In this document: positions 9,259 to 18,522 of the stretch, piece by piece | Layout: each line of letters begins with the position of its first letter | How positions within the stretch are numbered: position 1 is the stretch's first letter | Assembly: GCA_963205235.1 (NCBI GenBank) | Contig: CAUJIP010000013.1 | Location: 1-43,257 of the forward strand | From: Pseudomonadota bacterium | Lineage (GTDB): Bacteria > Pseudomonadota > Alphaproteobacteria > Rhodobacterales > Rhodobacteraceae | Reading direction: 5' to 3' | Length of the DNA: 43,257 bases | The notes under the pieces: model-generated | Database searches by the model: none | Seen by the model: only the letters and a program-made list of their open reading frames with translations | Told to the model about the DNA's origin: nothing | Made by a program: the position numbers and the translations under genes

Positions 9259-10146
9259 GTGGCCACCCAACAGAATACCCGCCTTGGCATCTGGCTGATG
9301 ATCGCGACCTGCGCGGTCTTTGCGGTGCAGGACGCGCTGTCGCGGCATCTGGCAGAAAACCATTCCGTGTTCATGGTGGTGATGATCCGCTTCTGGTTCT
9401 TCGGGCTTTTTGCCGTGGCTCTGGCAGCCCGGTCGCCCGGTGGTCTGCGCGCGGCGGCGCGGACTGAATTTCCCGTGCTGCAGGCGCTGCGCGGTGTTCT
9501 TCTGGTCGCGGAAATCAGCGTCATCGTCATTGGTTTCGTCAAGCTGGGCCTGATCGCCTCACACGCGGTCTTTACCTGCTATCCGCTGCTGGTCGCCGCC
9601 TTGTCGGGGCCGGTGCTGGGCGAAAAGGTCGGCTGGCGGCGCTGGGCGGCGATCTTTGTCGGCTTTGTCGGCGTGCTGATCATTCTTGAACCGGGGTTCG
9701 GGGTGTTTTCGCCCTGGGCCTTGTTGCCGCTGATCTCGGCTTTTGGCTTTGCGCTATATGGTCTTCTGACCCGCTATGTGTCGCGCAAGGACAGCGCCTC
9801 GGTCAGTTTCCTGTGGACTGGGGTTGCCGGGGGGCTGGCGATGACCCCGCTTGGCCTGACACATTGGAGCGCGATGACCCCGACGGAATGGGCGCTGATG
9901 CTAAGCCTGTGCGGCACCTCGGCACTCAGCCACTGGCTGTTGATCCGGGCCTATGAGGTTGCCGAAGCCTCTGCGGTGCAACCCTTTGCCTTTCTGCAAC
10001 TGGTGTTCATCGCCTTTGTCGGCATGACCTTCTTTGGCGAAACGCTGCGCCTGAATGTGGCGATCGGGTCGGGCATCGTGGTTGCGGCGGGGATCTTTAC
10101 CCTGTGGCGGCAAAGGGTGCGGGAAAAGGCCGCTCTTCGGCCCTGA
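9259..10146 (+). CDS. EamA/DMT-family membrane transporter
   Basis: The protein has ten predicted transmembrane helices arranged as two EamA repeats, the layout of the drug/metabolite transporter superfamily (10-TMS type). The start is placed at GTG 9259 (about 295 residues) because GAGGA at 9249-9253 is well spaced before it and the first helix (LGIWLMIATCAVFAVQDAL) begins shortly after. An ATG at 9190 would add an unlikely polar extension. Conserved traits include GEKVGWRRWAAIFVGFVGV at the end of the first repeat and GMTFFGETL in the second. Substrate unknown. It follows the oxidoreductase/kinase/isomerase operon by 84 bp and could move that pathway's substrate or product. It is the first of four DMT genes in the window. 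Confidence 0.85.
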   Translation: MATQQNTRLGIWLMIATCAVFAVQDALSRHLAENHSVFMVVMIRFWFFGLFAVALAARSPGGLRAAARTEFPVLQALRGVLLVAEISVIVIGFVKLGLIASHAVFTCYPLLVAALSGPVLGEKVGWRRWAAIFVGFVGVLIILEPGFGVFSPWALLPLISAFGFALYGLLTRYVSRKDSASVSFLWTGVAGGLAMTPLGLTHWSAMTPTEWALMLSLCGTSALSHWLLIRAYEVAEASAVQPFAFLQLVFIAFVGMTFFGETLRLNVAIGSGIVVAAGIFTLWRQRVREKAALRP

Positions 10147-10265
10147 CGGACCTTATCGCTGGGTGGTCCAAGCGATGAGCCCCGCGAGGGAGCGAAGAGC
10201 GCCACCGGTTGCCCCTTTGTCCGGCAAGGCGTAGAACCGCCGTCAACCGCAAGAGGAGCCCGCCG

Positions 10266-11783
10266 ATGCCCGCCCCTAAACCCGTTGTCCTGTGCATCCT
10301 TGACGGTTGGGGCATCGGGCCGGACCCGAAGACCAGCGCCCCGGCGCAGGCGAATGTGCCGAACTTCAACCGGCTTTGGGCCGACTGCCCGCATGCGACG
10401 CTGATCACGCACGGCCCGGATGTGGGCTTGCCGCGTGGGCAGATGGGCAATTCGGAAGTCGGGCACACCAACATCGGCGCGGGGCGCGTGGTGGCGATGG
10501 ATCTTGGCGCGATTGATCTGGCGGTCGAGGATGGCAGTTTCGCCGCGAACCCCTCGCTGTTGGAGTTTGCCGCCAAGGTGAAGGCCAAGGGCGGCACGGC
10601 GCATCTGATGGGTGTCGTGTCGGATGGCGGGGTGCATGGCCATATCAGCCACATCATCGCCGCCTGCCACGCGCTGACAGCCCTTGGGCTGCCGGTGGCG
10701 TTGCATGCGATCACGGATGGGCGCGACGTGGCGCCGTCATCCGCGGCGGGGTACATGGCGCAACTGACGGCGGCTTTGCCCAAGGGCGCGCAAGTGGCCA
10801 CGGTCTGTGGGCGCTATTGGGCGCTGGACCGTGACAACCGCTGGGACCGGGTCGCCCGGGCCTATGCCGCGATGGTGCGCGCAACGGGTGAGATCGCCCC
10901 GGATGCCGCAAGCGCGGTCACCCATTCCTATGCCAAGGGCGAGACGGATGAATTCCTCGCCCCATCGGTGATTGCGGGCTATGCCGGGATCAAGGACGGC
11001 GACGGGCTGTTCTGTCTGAACTTCCGGGCTGACCGCGCGCGCGAGATCCTTGCGGCACTGGGCGATCCGGGGTTTACGGCGTTTGAAACTGGCGCGCGGC
11101 CCAAATGGTCGGCGATGCTGGGGATGGTGGAGTATTCCGAAAGCCACAACGCCTATATGGCCACGGCCTTCCCCAAGCGGGTTCTGGTCAACACCATCGG
11201 CGAATGGGTCGCGGCGCAGGGCAAGACGCAGTTCCGGCTGGCGGAGACCGAGAAATATCCGCATGTGACCTTTTTTCTGAACGGTGGCCGCGAGGTTCCC
11301 TATCCCGGCGAAGACCGCGCGATGCCGCCATCGCCCAAGGTCGCGACCTATGACCTGCAGCCAGAGATGAGCGCGGATGAGGTTTCGGATCGGTTCGTTG
11401 AGGCCATCGAGGCGGGGTATGACCTGATCGTCGTCAACTATGCCAATCCCGACATGGTGGGCCATACTGGCAGCCTTCCCGCCGCGATCAAGGCCTGTGA
11501 GGCGGTGGACCGGGGCCTTGGCCGGGCCTTGGCGGCGCTGGAAAAGGCGGGCGGGGCGATGATCGTCACGGCGGACCATGGCAACTGTGAGGTGATGGTC
11601 GATCCGGTGACGGGGGGGCCGCATACTTCGCACACGACAAACCCGGTGCCGGTGATCCTTGTCGGTGGGCCGAAAGGGGCGGCGCTTCGCTGCGGAAGGC
11701 TGGCCGATCTGGCGCCGACGCTGTTGCAGCTGATGCAGCTGCCCCAGCCAGCCGAAATGACCGGGACTTCGCTTCTGGCATGA
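10266..11783 (+). CDS. gpmI: 2,3-bisphosphoglycerate-independent phosphoglycerate mutase
   Basis: GpmI interconverts 3- and 2-phosphoglycerate in glycolysis and gluconeogenesis using two manganese ions and a phosphoserine intermediate. The 505-residue protein belongs to the alkaline-phosphatase superfamily. Asp13 sits in LCILDGWGIG, and the phospho-acceptor Ser63 in GQMGNSEVGHTNIG. C-terminal metal ligands lie in ANPDMVGHTG and TADHGN. AGAGGAG at 10252-10258 fixes the ATG at 10266. The stop overlaps the start of the envC-like gene by four bases (ATGA), making gpmI the first gene of a gpmI-envC-ctpA operon. The cell-wall genes share its transcript but have no metabolic link that I can see. Confidence 0.97.
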   Translation: MPAPKPVVLCILDGWGIGPDPKTSAPAQANVPNFNRLWADCPHATLITHGPDVGLPRGQMGNSEVGHTNIGAGRVVAMDLGAIDLAVEDGSFAANPSLLEFAAKVKAKGGTAHLMGVVSDGGVHGHISHIIAACHALTALGLPVALHAITDGRDVAPSSAAGYMAQLTAALPKGAQVATVCGRYWALDRDNRWDRVARAYAAMVRATGEIAPDAASAVTHSYAKGETDEFLAPSVIAGYAGIKDGDGLFCLNFRADRAREILAALGDPGFTAFETGARPKWSAMLGMVEYSESHNAYMATAFPKRVLVNTIGEWVAAQGKTQFRLAETEKYPHVTFFLNGGREVPYPGEDRAMPPSPKVATYDLQPEMSADEVSDRFVEAIEAGYDLIVVNYANPDMVGHTGSLPAAIKACEAVDRGLGRALAALEKAGGAMIVTADHGNCEVMVDPVTGGPHTSHTTNPVPVILVGGPKGAALRCGRLADLAPTLLQLMQLPQPAEMTGTSLLA

Positions 11784-12901
11784 TGCGGCGACTGGCGCTT
11801 CTTTTCTGTCTGACGCTTGTCGCGCCCGCCGGGGCCGAGACCGTGGCCGCCGAGGCAGCCCGCGCCAGCGCCAAATTGCAGGCGGCGGTCGAGGCGCTGG
11901 AAGTTGCCACCTCTGCCCGGGACCGCGTGGCCGCGCTAAGCCAGACGATCCGGGCCTATGAAACCGGGCTTTCCGCCCTGCGCAGCGCATTGCGCAGTGC
12001 CGCCCAGCGCGAAGCGACTCTGATGCGGGAATTCGAAGCCAAGTCCGACCAGATCGGGCGACTGCTGGGCGTGCTGGCAACGATGGAGGCCAATCCCGGC
12101 CCGCTTTTGCTGCTTCACCCTGACGGGGCACTTGGTACGGCACGTTCCGGGATGGTGCTGGCCGAAGTGGCCCCGGCAGTGCAGGCCGAAGCCGAGGCGC
12201 TGAAGGCCGAATTGCAGGAGCTTGCGGAACTGCGCAGTCTGCAGCTTTCGGCGGGTGACACGCTGGCGCGTGGACTGGCGGCGGCACAGACCGCGCGCAC
12301 GGAACTGTCGCAGGCGGTATCAGACCGCACCGATCTGCCGAAGCGGTTTACCGAAGACCCCGATGCACTGCGGCTGCTTTTGGAAAGTGCCGACACGCTG
12401 GATGCCTTTGCGACCGGACTTGCCCCCAGTGTCGACGAAACCTCAGGATTTGCCGAGGCCAAGGGCAGTCTGCCCCCGCCGGTGCTGGGCACCGTGCTGC
12501 GCAAACCGGACGAGGCCGATGCAGGAGGCACCCGCCGCCCCGGCGTGACCCTGTCCACTCAGGCCGGCGCGCTGGTCACTGCACCCTGGCCTGCGACGAT
12601 CCGGTTTCGGGGACCCCTGCTTGACTACGGAAATGTGATGATCATCGAGCCCGGAGACGGCTATCTGATGGTTCTGGCCGGGATGGATGTCCTTTATGGA
12701 GAGGTTGGAGAAGTCGTTGCCGCAGATGCCCCTCTGGGTCTGATGGGCGGGGCAACTGTTGCTTCCGAGGAATTCATGGGCGCTGCGGCAGATGGCTCTG
12801 GCGGGCGCGACACGGAAACGCTTTATATGGAACTCAGACAGGGCAGTACGCCCGTGGACCCTTTACCGTGGTTCCGGGGTCTGACCCGAACAGGAGACTG
12901 A
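11780..12901 (+). CDS. envC: EnvC-like murein hydrolase activator (degenerate LytM/M23 domain)
   Basis: This 373-residue exported protein has a signal peptide (residues 1-19, likely cut after PAGA). Long coiled-coil stretches follow at roughly 22-85 and 130-200, then a linker, then a C-terminal LytM/M23-like domain from about 255. In active M23 peptidases zinc is held by His and Asp and an HxH pair. Here the corresponding segments read MIIEPGDGYLMVLAGMD and LYMELRQ, with no histidines. The domain is therefore probably catalytically dead, as in EnvC, which activates amidases for septal peptidoglycan splitting. Assignment as EnvC rather than a peptidase rests on this and on the coiled-coil architecture. 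It is coupled to gpmI upstream and lies 6 bp before the ctpA start. Confidence 0.85.
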   Translation: MMRRLALLFCLTLVAPAGAETVAAEAARASAKLQAAVEALEVATSARDRVAALSQTIRAYETGLSALRSALRSAAQREATLMREFEAKSDQIGRLLGVLATMEANPGPLLLLHPDGALGTARSGMVLAEVAPAVQAEAEALKAELQELAELRSLQLSAGDTLARGLAAAQTARTELSQAVSDRTDLPKRFTEDPDALRLLLESADTLDAFATGLAPSVDETSGFAEAKGSLPPPVLGTVLRKPDEADAGGTRRPGVTLSTQAGALVTAPWPATIRFRGPLLDYGNVMIIEPGDGYLMVLAGMDVLYGEVGEVVAADAPLGLMGGATVASEEFMGAAADGSGGRDTETLYMELRQGSTPVDPLPWFRGLTRTGD

Positions 12902-12907
12902 CTGCGC

Positions 12908-14254
12908 ATGAAGAAGATCTTGATGTCTGCCCTTGTTGGCACGCTTTCGGGCGGGATCGTGGTGACGCAGGTCGCCGGTCCGCTGGTCGCGCAGGAGGCC
13001 GAGACCGAAGAATCGGTCTATCAGCAGCTGGACCTGTTCGGTGACGTCTTCGAACGCATCCGGGCGCAATATGTCGAAGAGGTGTCGACCGAGGATCTGG
13101 TCAGCGCCGCGATCAACGGCATGCTCACCTCGCTTGACCCGCATTCCAGCTATCTCTCGGCCAAGGATTTTGAGGAGATGCAGGTCGATACCAAGGGCGA
13201 ATTCGGTGGCCTTGGCATCGAGGTGACGCAGGAAGAAGGATTCATCAAGGTGATCTCGCCGATGGACGGGACTCCTGCCGCCAAGGCCGGGATCAAGGCC
13301 GGGGATTTCATCACCCATGTCAATGGCGAGGCGCTGGTCGGCCTTCTTCTGGACGAAGCGGTTGACAAGATGCGTGGCCCGGTCGGGTCGGAAATCATCA
13401 TCACCGTAGTCCGTGAAGGCGTGGCTGAACCGTTCGACGTTTCGATCATCCGCGATTCGATCAAGCTTACGGCAGCAACGGGCCGGGTTGTTGGCCATAC
13501 CATCGTGCTGCGGCTGAGCACGTTCAACGAGCAGACCACCTCGGGGATGAAAGAGGCGCTGGCCAAGGGGCTTGAGGAACTGGGCGGGATAGACAAGCTT
13601 GAGGGCGTGGTGCTTGACCTGCGCAACAACCCAGGTGGCCTGTTGAACGAGGCGATCACGGTTGTCGACGCCTTCCTTGAGAAGGGCGAAATCGTGTCGA
13701 CCCGTGGACGCACGGCAGGCAGCGGCGAACGCTATAACGCGGAACCGGGCGACCTGATCAACGGCAAGCCGATTGTTCTGTTGATCAACGGCGGCTCGGC
13801 ATCGGCATCGGAAATCGTGGCAGGCGCCTTGCAGGACCACCGCCGCGCTGTGGTTGTGGGCACGAAAAGCTTTGGCAAGGGGTCGGTGCAGACGCTGATC
13901 CCGCTGCGCGGCGATGGCGCGATGCGGTTGACGACGGCGCGCTATTACACGCCCTCGGGCCGGTCGATCCAGGCGCTGGGGATTTCGCCCGACATCGTGG
14001 TGCAGCAACCGATTCCGCCAGCTGTCGATCCGACCGCGACGGAAGAGAAGAAGTCGGCGGTCGGAGAACGGTCAGAAGCCGATCTGCGCGGCGCGATCAC
14101 CAACGATTCGATGACGGACGAGGAAAAGCGCATGTATCAGGAGGAACTTGCCCGCGCCGAGGAATCGGCCAAGCTGCGGGACGAGGATTACCAGCTGGCC
14201 TATGCCGTCGACATCATCAAGGGGCTGACCGTCATCGCCCCTGACGCACCCTGA
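12908..14254 (+). CDS. ctpA: S41 family carboxy-terminal processing peptidase
   Basis: The 448-residue exported protease has an N-terminal signal segment (cleavage near residue 28), a PDZ domain around 85-175 ([23 protein letters not shown]), and the S41 core. The catalytic serine-lysine dyad is Ser299 in GGSASASEI and Lys324 in KSFGKGSVQ; the 25-residue spacing is typical for the family. CtpA-type proteases trim or degrade periplasmic proteins and often work with a lipoprotein adaptor on cell-wall hydrolases, which suits its place behind envC. The C-terminal tail past about 370 is charged and likely helical. An 8-bp stem with a T-run directly after the stop ends the gpmI-envC-ctpA operon. 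Confidence 0.95.
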   Translation: MKKILMSALVGTLSGGIVVTQVAGPLVAQEAETEESVYQQLDLFGDVFERIRAQYVEEVSTEDLVSAAINGMLTSLDPHSSYLSAKDFEEMQVDTKGEFGGLGIEVTQEEGFIKVISPMDGTPAAKAGIKAGDFITHVNGEALVGLLLDEAVDKMRGPVGSEIIITVVREGVAEPFDVSIIRDSIKLTAATGRVVGHTIVLRLSTFNEQTTSGMKEALAKGLEELGGIDKLEGVVLDLRNNPGGLLNEAITVVDAFLEKGEIVSTRGRTAGSGERYNAEPGDLINGKPIVLLINGGSASASEIVAGALQDHRRAVVVGTKSFGKGSVQTLIPLRGDGAMRLTTARYYTPSGRSIQALGISPDIVVQQPIPPAVDPTATEEKKSAVGERSEADLRGAITNDSMTDEEKRMYQEELARAEESAKLRDEDYQLAYAVDIIKGLTVIAPDAP

Positions 14255-14260
14255 AGGACC

Positions 14261-14285
14261 GGGCGGGGGATGACCCCGCCCTTTT
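14261..14285 (+). terminator. Rho-independent terminator after ctpA
   Basis: A perfect 8-bp GC stem, GGGCGGGG at 14261-14268 and CCCCGCCC at 14274-14281, with a 5-nt loop is followed by TTTT. It starts six bases after the ctpA stop codon and ends four bases before the rppH start codon. Confidence 0.75.
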
Positions 14286-14289
14286 CGCC

Positions 14290-14769
14290 ATGACCAAACC
14301 GGAAGACCTGCCCTATCGCCCCTGCGTTGGTGTCATGCTGATCGACGCCCGCGGGATGGTGTTCGCCGGGCAACGGATCGACAACCCCTCGCCCGCCTGG
14401 CAGATGCCGCAGGGTGGTATCGACGGCGACGAAAAGCCGCGTGAGGCGGCGTATCGCGAGCTTTGGGAAGAAACCGGCGTCACCCGCGACAAGGTGGAGT
14501 TTGTCGGCAAGACCCATGGTTGGGTGACCTATGACCTCCCGCCCGAGCTTTTGGGCAAGGTCTGGGGTGGCAAGTATCGGGGTCAGCGGCAGAAATGGTT
14601 CCTGTTCCGCTTCAAGGGGCAGGACAGCGATATCAGGATCGCGTCGGAGCACCCGGAATTTTCCACCTGGCGCTGGATATTGGCCGACGAGATGGTCGAA
14701 AGCATCGTCCCCTTCAAGCGCGAGGTCTATGAAGAAGTGATCCGCAGCTTCCGCGCCTATCTGGCCTGA
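14290..14769 (+). CDS. rppH: RNA pyrophosphohydrolase (Nudix)
   Basis: RppH converts 5'-triphosphate mRNA ends to monophosphates, which starts RNase E-dependent decay; alphaproteobacterial versions were earlier called dinucleoside polyphosphate hydrolases. The 159-residue protein has the full Nudix box at 42-64 (G-x5-E-x7-RELWEETGV) and the RppH-specific start [11 protein letters not shown]. The C-terminal part, with KWFLFRF and STWRWI, is also typical. No Shine-Dalgarno sequence precedes the ATG, because a terminator hairpin occupies the space up to four bases before it. Expression probably needs read-through of, or initiation inside, that hairpin, or leaderless translation. Its 3' end overlaps the opposite-strand acetyltransferase gene by 13 bases. 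Confidence 0.95.
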   Translation: MTKPEDLPYRPCVGVMLIDARGMVFAGQRIDNPSPAWQMPQGGIDGDEKPREAAYRELWEETGVTRDKVEFVGKTHGWVTYDLPPELLGKVWGGKYRGQRQKWFLFRFKGQDSDIRIASEHPEFSTWRWILADEMVESIVPFKREVYEEVIRSFRAYLA

Positions 14770-15224
14770 ACCTTTCGCTGGAACGTGATCGAGGTCGCTC
14801 GGCCAAAGCCTGCATGCGCGTTGCGTCCGGTTTCGCTAAAGCCCATGGCGCGAAAGATCGCGTGGTTTTCGGTCAGTTCAACCCGGGTTTCCAGTTCCAG
14901 CGCGGGCAGGTTCAAGGCCAGCGCGCGGGTTTCGGCAAGGTCGATCAGCGCCCGCGCATGGCCCTTGCCGCGCTGATCGGCGGCGACGGCCAACTTTCCG
15001 ACATACAGCGCATGCGGTTTCGGTGTCAGGAAGACGCAGGCCAGGGGCGGGGTGCCGATGGCCCAGATTTCCCCGCTTTCGGCCTGTTGGGCGATCTTTT
15101 CGGCTGTCAGCGCATGCATGGAAGACGGCGGATCGATCCGGCCCTCCATATAGGCGAAAGCCGCGCGGATCAGGTCCAGCAGGGCGGACCAGTCATAGGG
15201 ATCGCGGCACCGGTGCCGCGTCAT
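14757..15224 (-). CDS. GNAT family N-acetyltransferase
   Basis: The 155-residue protein has the GNAT fold. The acetyl-CoA pyrophosphate loop is [15 protein letters not shown] (Q/R-x-x-G-x-G/A pattern), preceded by the strand ALYVGKLAV. The C-terminal [15 protein letters not shown] is the usual alpha4-beta7 region. Such enzymes acetylate amines of small molecules or proteins; the substrate cannot be told. Its start overlaps the end of the GFA-family gene (ATGA), so the two form an operon read leftward. Its 3' end overlaps rppH convergently by 13 bases. Confidence 0.85.
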   Translation of the reverse strand: MTRHRCRDPYDWSALLDLIRAAFAYMEGRIDPPSSMHALTAEKIAQQAESGEIWAIGTPPLACVFLTPKPHALYVGKLAVAADQRGKGHARALIDLAETRALALNLPALELETRVELTENHAIFRAMGFSETGRNAHAGFGRATSITFQRKVQAR

Positions 15225-15607
15225 TGCAATGGCAGCCCGTCGGACAGGTGAATCCAGGGCAGCCGTTCAGCGGAATGGAAATGCGCGGTCGGCTGATAGG
15301 CCAAAGGATCATCCAGCGTGGTCGCATAGAAATGCATCTCGTCCGGCCAGCGGGTGCTGCGATAGGCCATCTGAGTGCCGCAGTGCGGGCAGAAATCCCG
15401 CCAGGTGCCGGATGAGGAGTTGTAGCTTGCCGGTTGCAGCCCGGTCCAGGACCAGGTGCCATTCCTGACCCCAAGGAACGAGGTGAAGGGCGAAGCGGTG
15501 GCCCTGCGACAGCTTTCGCAGTGGCAATGGCCCTGCCAAATCGGCTGGGCATCGCAGCGGTAGGTGACGGCCTTGCAAAGGCAGCGGCCGGTGAAAGGTG
15601 GGATCAT
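15221..15607 (-). CDS. GFA family zinc protein (glutathione-dependent formaldehyde-activating enzyme-like)
   Basis: This 128-residue member of the GFA/CENP-V family carries the expected zinc cysteines: Cys9 and Cys11 (GRCLC), Cys28, Cys30 and Cys33 (HCHCESCRR), and Cys73 and Cys76 (FCPHCGTQM). The founding enzyme, Gfa of Paracoccus, was proposed to speed S-hydroxymethylglutathione formation. Most family members are uncharacterised, so a formaldehyde role is not certain. The ATG at 15607 is chosen over an upstream in-frame ATG at 15658 because AGGAGG lies six bases before it. The stop overlaps the GNAT start by four bases. No formaldehyde dehydrogenase gene is nearby. Confidence 0.85.
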   Translation of the reverse strand: MIPPFTGRCLCKAVTYRCDAQPIWQGHCHCESCRRATASPFTSFLGVRNGTWSWTGLQPASYNSSSGTWRDFCPHCGTQMAYRSTRWPDEMHFYATTLDDPLAYQPTAHFHSAERLPWIHLSDGLPLQ

Positions 15608-15900
15608 AGCGGCCTCCTGATCTGGATCCATAGGGCCTTTTTCGGGGGAAAATGGCAAGTGTCACCGAAAATCGGGGACAGGCAGAAGGCTTTCCCGAAT
15701 TCGGGGCGGCGGCGGCAAGATCGCGGAATTTTCGCCTTTACCGATGCTGCAGCGCAGAACTCGCGTCCAAACCGACACGGGGCAGCGGCATTTCCGCCCT
15801 TTTTGGCGCAAATCCCCCGCATTCGCTTGAATTCCGCCGCTTTCTCGGGCTACGGAGCCGCGCGAATGCAGGCCGCATCCTGCGCTGAAAGGTTGATCCC

Positions 15901-17607
15901 ATGTCCATGCCGAACCACGCCCCAATCCCCGAGCTTTATGTTTCCTATGAGTCCGCCCAGAAACTGAAGATCGAGGCGGGCAATCTGCTTTCCTGGGACT
16001 TAACCGCGCGGCAGGTCTGCGACCTGGAACTCCTGATGAACGGCGGCTTCAACCCGCTGAAAGGGTTCATGGGGCAGGCGGACTATGACGGCGTCGTCGC
16101 GGAAATGCGCCTTGCTGACGGCACGCTGTGGCCGATGCCGATCACGCTGGACGTCAACGAAGCCTTTGCCGAAAAGGTCGCGCCCGGTCAGGACATCGCC
16201 CTGCGGGATCAGGAAGGCGTGATCCTGGCCATCCTGTCGATCAGCGACAAGTGGGTGCCGAACAAGGCGGTCGAGGCTGCGGGGGTCTTTGGTGCCGACG
16301 ATCTGGCCCATCCGGCGGTGAATTATCTGCACAATCAGGCGGGCAAGGTCTACTTGGGTGGCCCGGTGACAGGCATCCAGCAGCCGGTCCACTATGACTT
16401 CAAGGCCCGCCGCGACACGCCGAACGAACTCCGCGCCCTGTTCCGCAAGCTGGGCTGGCGCAAGGTCGTGGCCTTCCAGACCCGCAACCCGCTGCACCGC
16501 GCGCACCAGGAACTGACCTTCCGCGCCGCGCGTGAGGCCGAGGCGAACCTGCTGATCCACCCGGTCGTCGGCATGACCAAGCCGGGCGACGTCGACCACT
16601 TCACCCGCGTCCGCTGCTATGAGGCGGTGCTGGACAAGTACCCGGCCCAGACCACGGCGCTGTCGCTTCTCAATCTGGCAATGCGTATGGCCGGCCCGCG
16701 TGAGGCTGTCTGGCACGGCATCATCCGCCGCAACCACGGCTGCACACACATGATCGTCGGTCGCGATCACGCCGGCCCCGGCAAGAACAGCCAGGGCAAG
16801 GATTTCTACGACCCCTACGCCGCGCAAGAGCTTTTCCGCAAGCACCAGGCAGAGATCGGGGTCGAGATGGTCGACTTCAAGCACATGGTCTATGTGCAGG
16901 AGAAGGCCCAGTATTATCCGGCCAACGAGATCCCCGAAGGCTCCACCGTCCTTGACATCTCGGGCACCGAGCTTCGCCGCCGCCTGCGCGAAGGGCTGGA
17001 CATCCCGGAATGGTTCTCCTTCCCCGAGGTCGTCAACGAACTCCGCAAGACCTCACCCGCGCGGTCGAAACAGGGCTTCACCGTCTTCTTCACCGGCCTT
17101 TCCGGGTCGGGCAAATCGACCATCGCCAACGCGCTGATGGTCAAGCTGATGGAGATGGGCGGCCGTCCGGTCACGCTGCTGGACGGCGACGTGGTGCGCA
17201 AGCATCTGTCGTCGGAACTGGGGTTCTCGAAGGAACACCGCGACCTGAACATCAAGCGGATCGGTTACGTTGCCAGCGAGATCACCAAGAACGGTGGCAT
17301 CGCGATCTGCGCCCCCATCGCGCCCTATACCGCCACCCGCCGCGCCGTGCGCGAGATGGTGGAGGCTTACGGTGCCTTCGTCGAAACCCATGTCGCGACC
17401 AGCATCGAAGAATGCGAAAAGCGCGACCGCAAGGGCCTGTACAAGCTGGCGCGTGAGGGCAAGATCAAGGAATTCACCGGGATCTCTGACCCCTACGAAG
17501 CCCCGACCAATGCCGAACTGGTGGTGGACACCGAGAACGTCGATGTCGACCACTGCGCCCATCAGGTGCTGCTGAAGCTGGAGCAGATGGGCTTGATCCG
17601 CGCCTGA
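15901..17607 (+). CDS. cysC/sat: Bifunctional sulfate adenylyltransferase/adenylylsulfate kinase
   Basis: This 568-residue fusion performs the first two steps of sulfate assimilation, sulfate to APS and then to PAPS. The N-terminal ATP sulfurylase part (about 1-385) carries QTRNPLHRAH at 193-202 and GRDHAGPG at 287-294. The C-terminal APS kinase (about 392-568) starts with the P-loop GLSGSGKST at 399-407 and has the DGDVVR motif. Unlike the fungal fusion, where the kinase-like domain is allosteric, the P-loop is intact here, so kinase activity is likely. The 293-bp upstream region has no gene. TTGAAT at 15827-15832 with a weak CTACGG 17 bp later is a possible promoter. A strong terminator follows. 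A decayed copy of its 3' end lies 0.9 kb downstream. Confidence 0.95.
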   Translation: MSMPNHAPIPELYVSYESAQKLKIEAGNLLSWDLTARQVCDLELLMNGGFNPLKGFMGQADYDGVVAEMRLADGTLWPMPITLDVNEAFAEKVAPGQDIALRDQEGVILAILSISDKWVPNKAVEAAGVFGADDLAHPAVNYLHNQAGKVYLGGPVTGIQQPVHYDFKARRDTPNELRALFRKLGWRKVVAFQTRNPLHRAHQELTFRAAREAEANLLIHPVVGMTKPGDVDHFTRVRCYEAVLDKYPAQTTALSLLNLAMRMAGPREAVWHGIIRRNHGCTHMIVGRDHAGPGKNSQGKDFYDPYAAQELFRKHQAEIGVEMVDFKHMVYVQEKAQYYPANEIPEGSTVLDISGTELRRRLREGLDIPEWFSFPEVVNELRKTSPARSKQGFTVFFTGLSGSGKSTIANALMVKLMEMGGRPVTLLDGDVVRKHLSSELGFSKEHRDLNIKRIGYVASEITKNGGIAICAPIAPYTATRRAVREMVEAYGAFVETHVATSIEECEKRDRKGLYKLAREGKIKEFTGISDPYEAPTNAELVVDTENVDVDHCAHQVLLKLEQMGLIRA

Positions 17608-17631
17608 TCCGGCGGTCCGGATGCCGATGGA

Positions 17632-17653
17632 GGGGCCCCACCGGGGCCCTTTT
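17632..17653 (+). terminator. Rho-independent terminator after sat/cysC
   Basis: GGGCCCC at 17633-17639, a 3-nt loop and GGGGCCC at 17643-17649 form a perfect 7-bp stem followed by TTTT. It lies 25 bases after the stop codon. Confidence 0.8.
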
Positions 17654-17691
17654 CCTTTGCTTGAGACTTGCCAAACCGCCCGCATCCGAAC

Positions 17692-18522
17692 ATGCCCATG
17701 CCAACGCCGATGATCCTGACCTTCACCACCATCCCGCCGCGCCTGCCGCTGCTTGGCCCGGCCCTTGCGGCCTTTGCCGCGCAAAAACGGCGCCCGGATG
17801 CCGTGGAGCTGTACCTGCCAAAGCAGTGGCGCCGCTTTCCCGGTGAACGCCCCTCGCTGCCCCCTTTGCCCGACTGGGTGACCGTGGTCGAGGTTGACCA
17901 CGACTATGGCCCCGCGACCAAGGTCCTTCCTGCGCTTGAGCGGTACCGGGGCCGCGACATCGACATCCTGTTTTGCGATGACGACATGCTGCATGATCCG
18001 CTTTGGACCAGCCGCTTCGCCGCCATGCGTGCCGAACGGCCAGAGGATGTCCTTTGCGAATACGGCCTTGACCTCGCCGACCTGTGCAAGGATGCCGCAC
18101 TTGTCCCGCAAGACCGCCACCAGCCTCGCGCGCAGATCAATCACGTTTCCACGACCGAATTGTCGGCCAGTCGCCGCGCCATGGCCAAGGGAGGCCCCGG
18201 CATCCCCTATCTGCGCGCACCCGGCCATGTCGATGTCCTCTTCGGCTTTCGCGGGTGCCTGCTTCGACCCGGCTGGCTGGATCCCCGCGCCACCGACTTG
18301 CCCGACATTCTCTGGACCGTGGATGATGTCTGGCTATCCGGCATGGCCGCACTCGGCGGTCGCCGCATCTGGGTCGGGGGCAATGCCTGCTGGATGCAAG
18401 GCGTAGGTCCGGCGGTCCGGGTGAATGACCTGAACCACCACAGCGAAGCAGGCTTTGGCCGCGAGGCGGCCAATCGACTGTGCGTGGATTACCTGCGCAG
18501 CCAATACGGCATCTGGCGATAG
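17692..18522 (+). CDS. Putative glycosyltransferase (GT-A-like)
   Basis: The protein of about 276 residues resembles small bacterial family-2-like glycosyltransferases. An N-terminal strand MILTFTTIPPRL is followed by a nucleotide-sugar region and an acidic DILFCDDDML segment that could be the DxD metal site. Further acidic residues sit in ILWTVDDVWLSG, a typical acceptor/base region. No signal peptide or membrane helix is visible, so it is probably cytosolic. The start is uncertain: ATGs at 17692, 17698 and 17710 all lack a clear ribosome-binding site. The gene sits between the sat/cysC terminator and a relic of the APS-kinase 3' end, which suggests it arrived by, or was caught in, a local duplication or insertion (inference). 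Confidence 0.6.
   Translation: MPMPTPMILTFTTIPPRLPLLGPALAAFAAQKRRPDAVELYLPKQWRRFPGERPSLPPLPDWVTVVEVDHDYGPATKVLPALERYRGRDIDILFCDDDMLHDPLWTSRFAAMRAERPEDVLCEYGLDLADLCKDAALVPQDRHQPRAQINHVSTTELSASRRAMAKGGPGIPYLRAPGHVDVLFGFRGCLLRPGWLDPRATDLPDILWTVDDVWLSGMAALGGRRIWVGGNACWMQGVGPAVRVNDLNHHSEAGFGREAANRLCVDYLRSQYGIWR

Noticed and set aside
11780..12901. Active M23 metallopeptidase
   Set aside because: The histidine ligands of the LytM site are missing, so an EnvC-like activator is the better reading.
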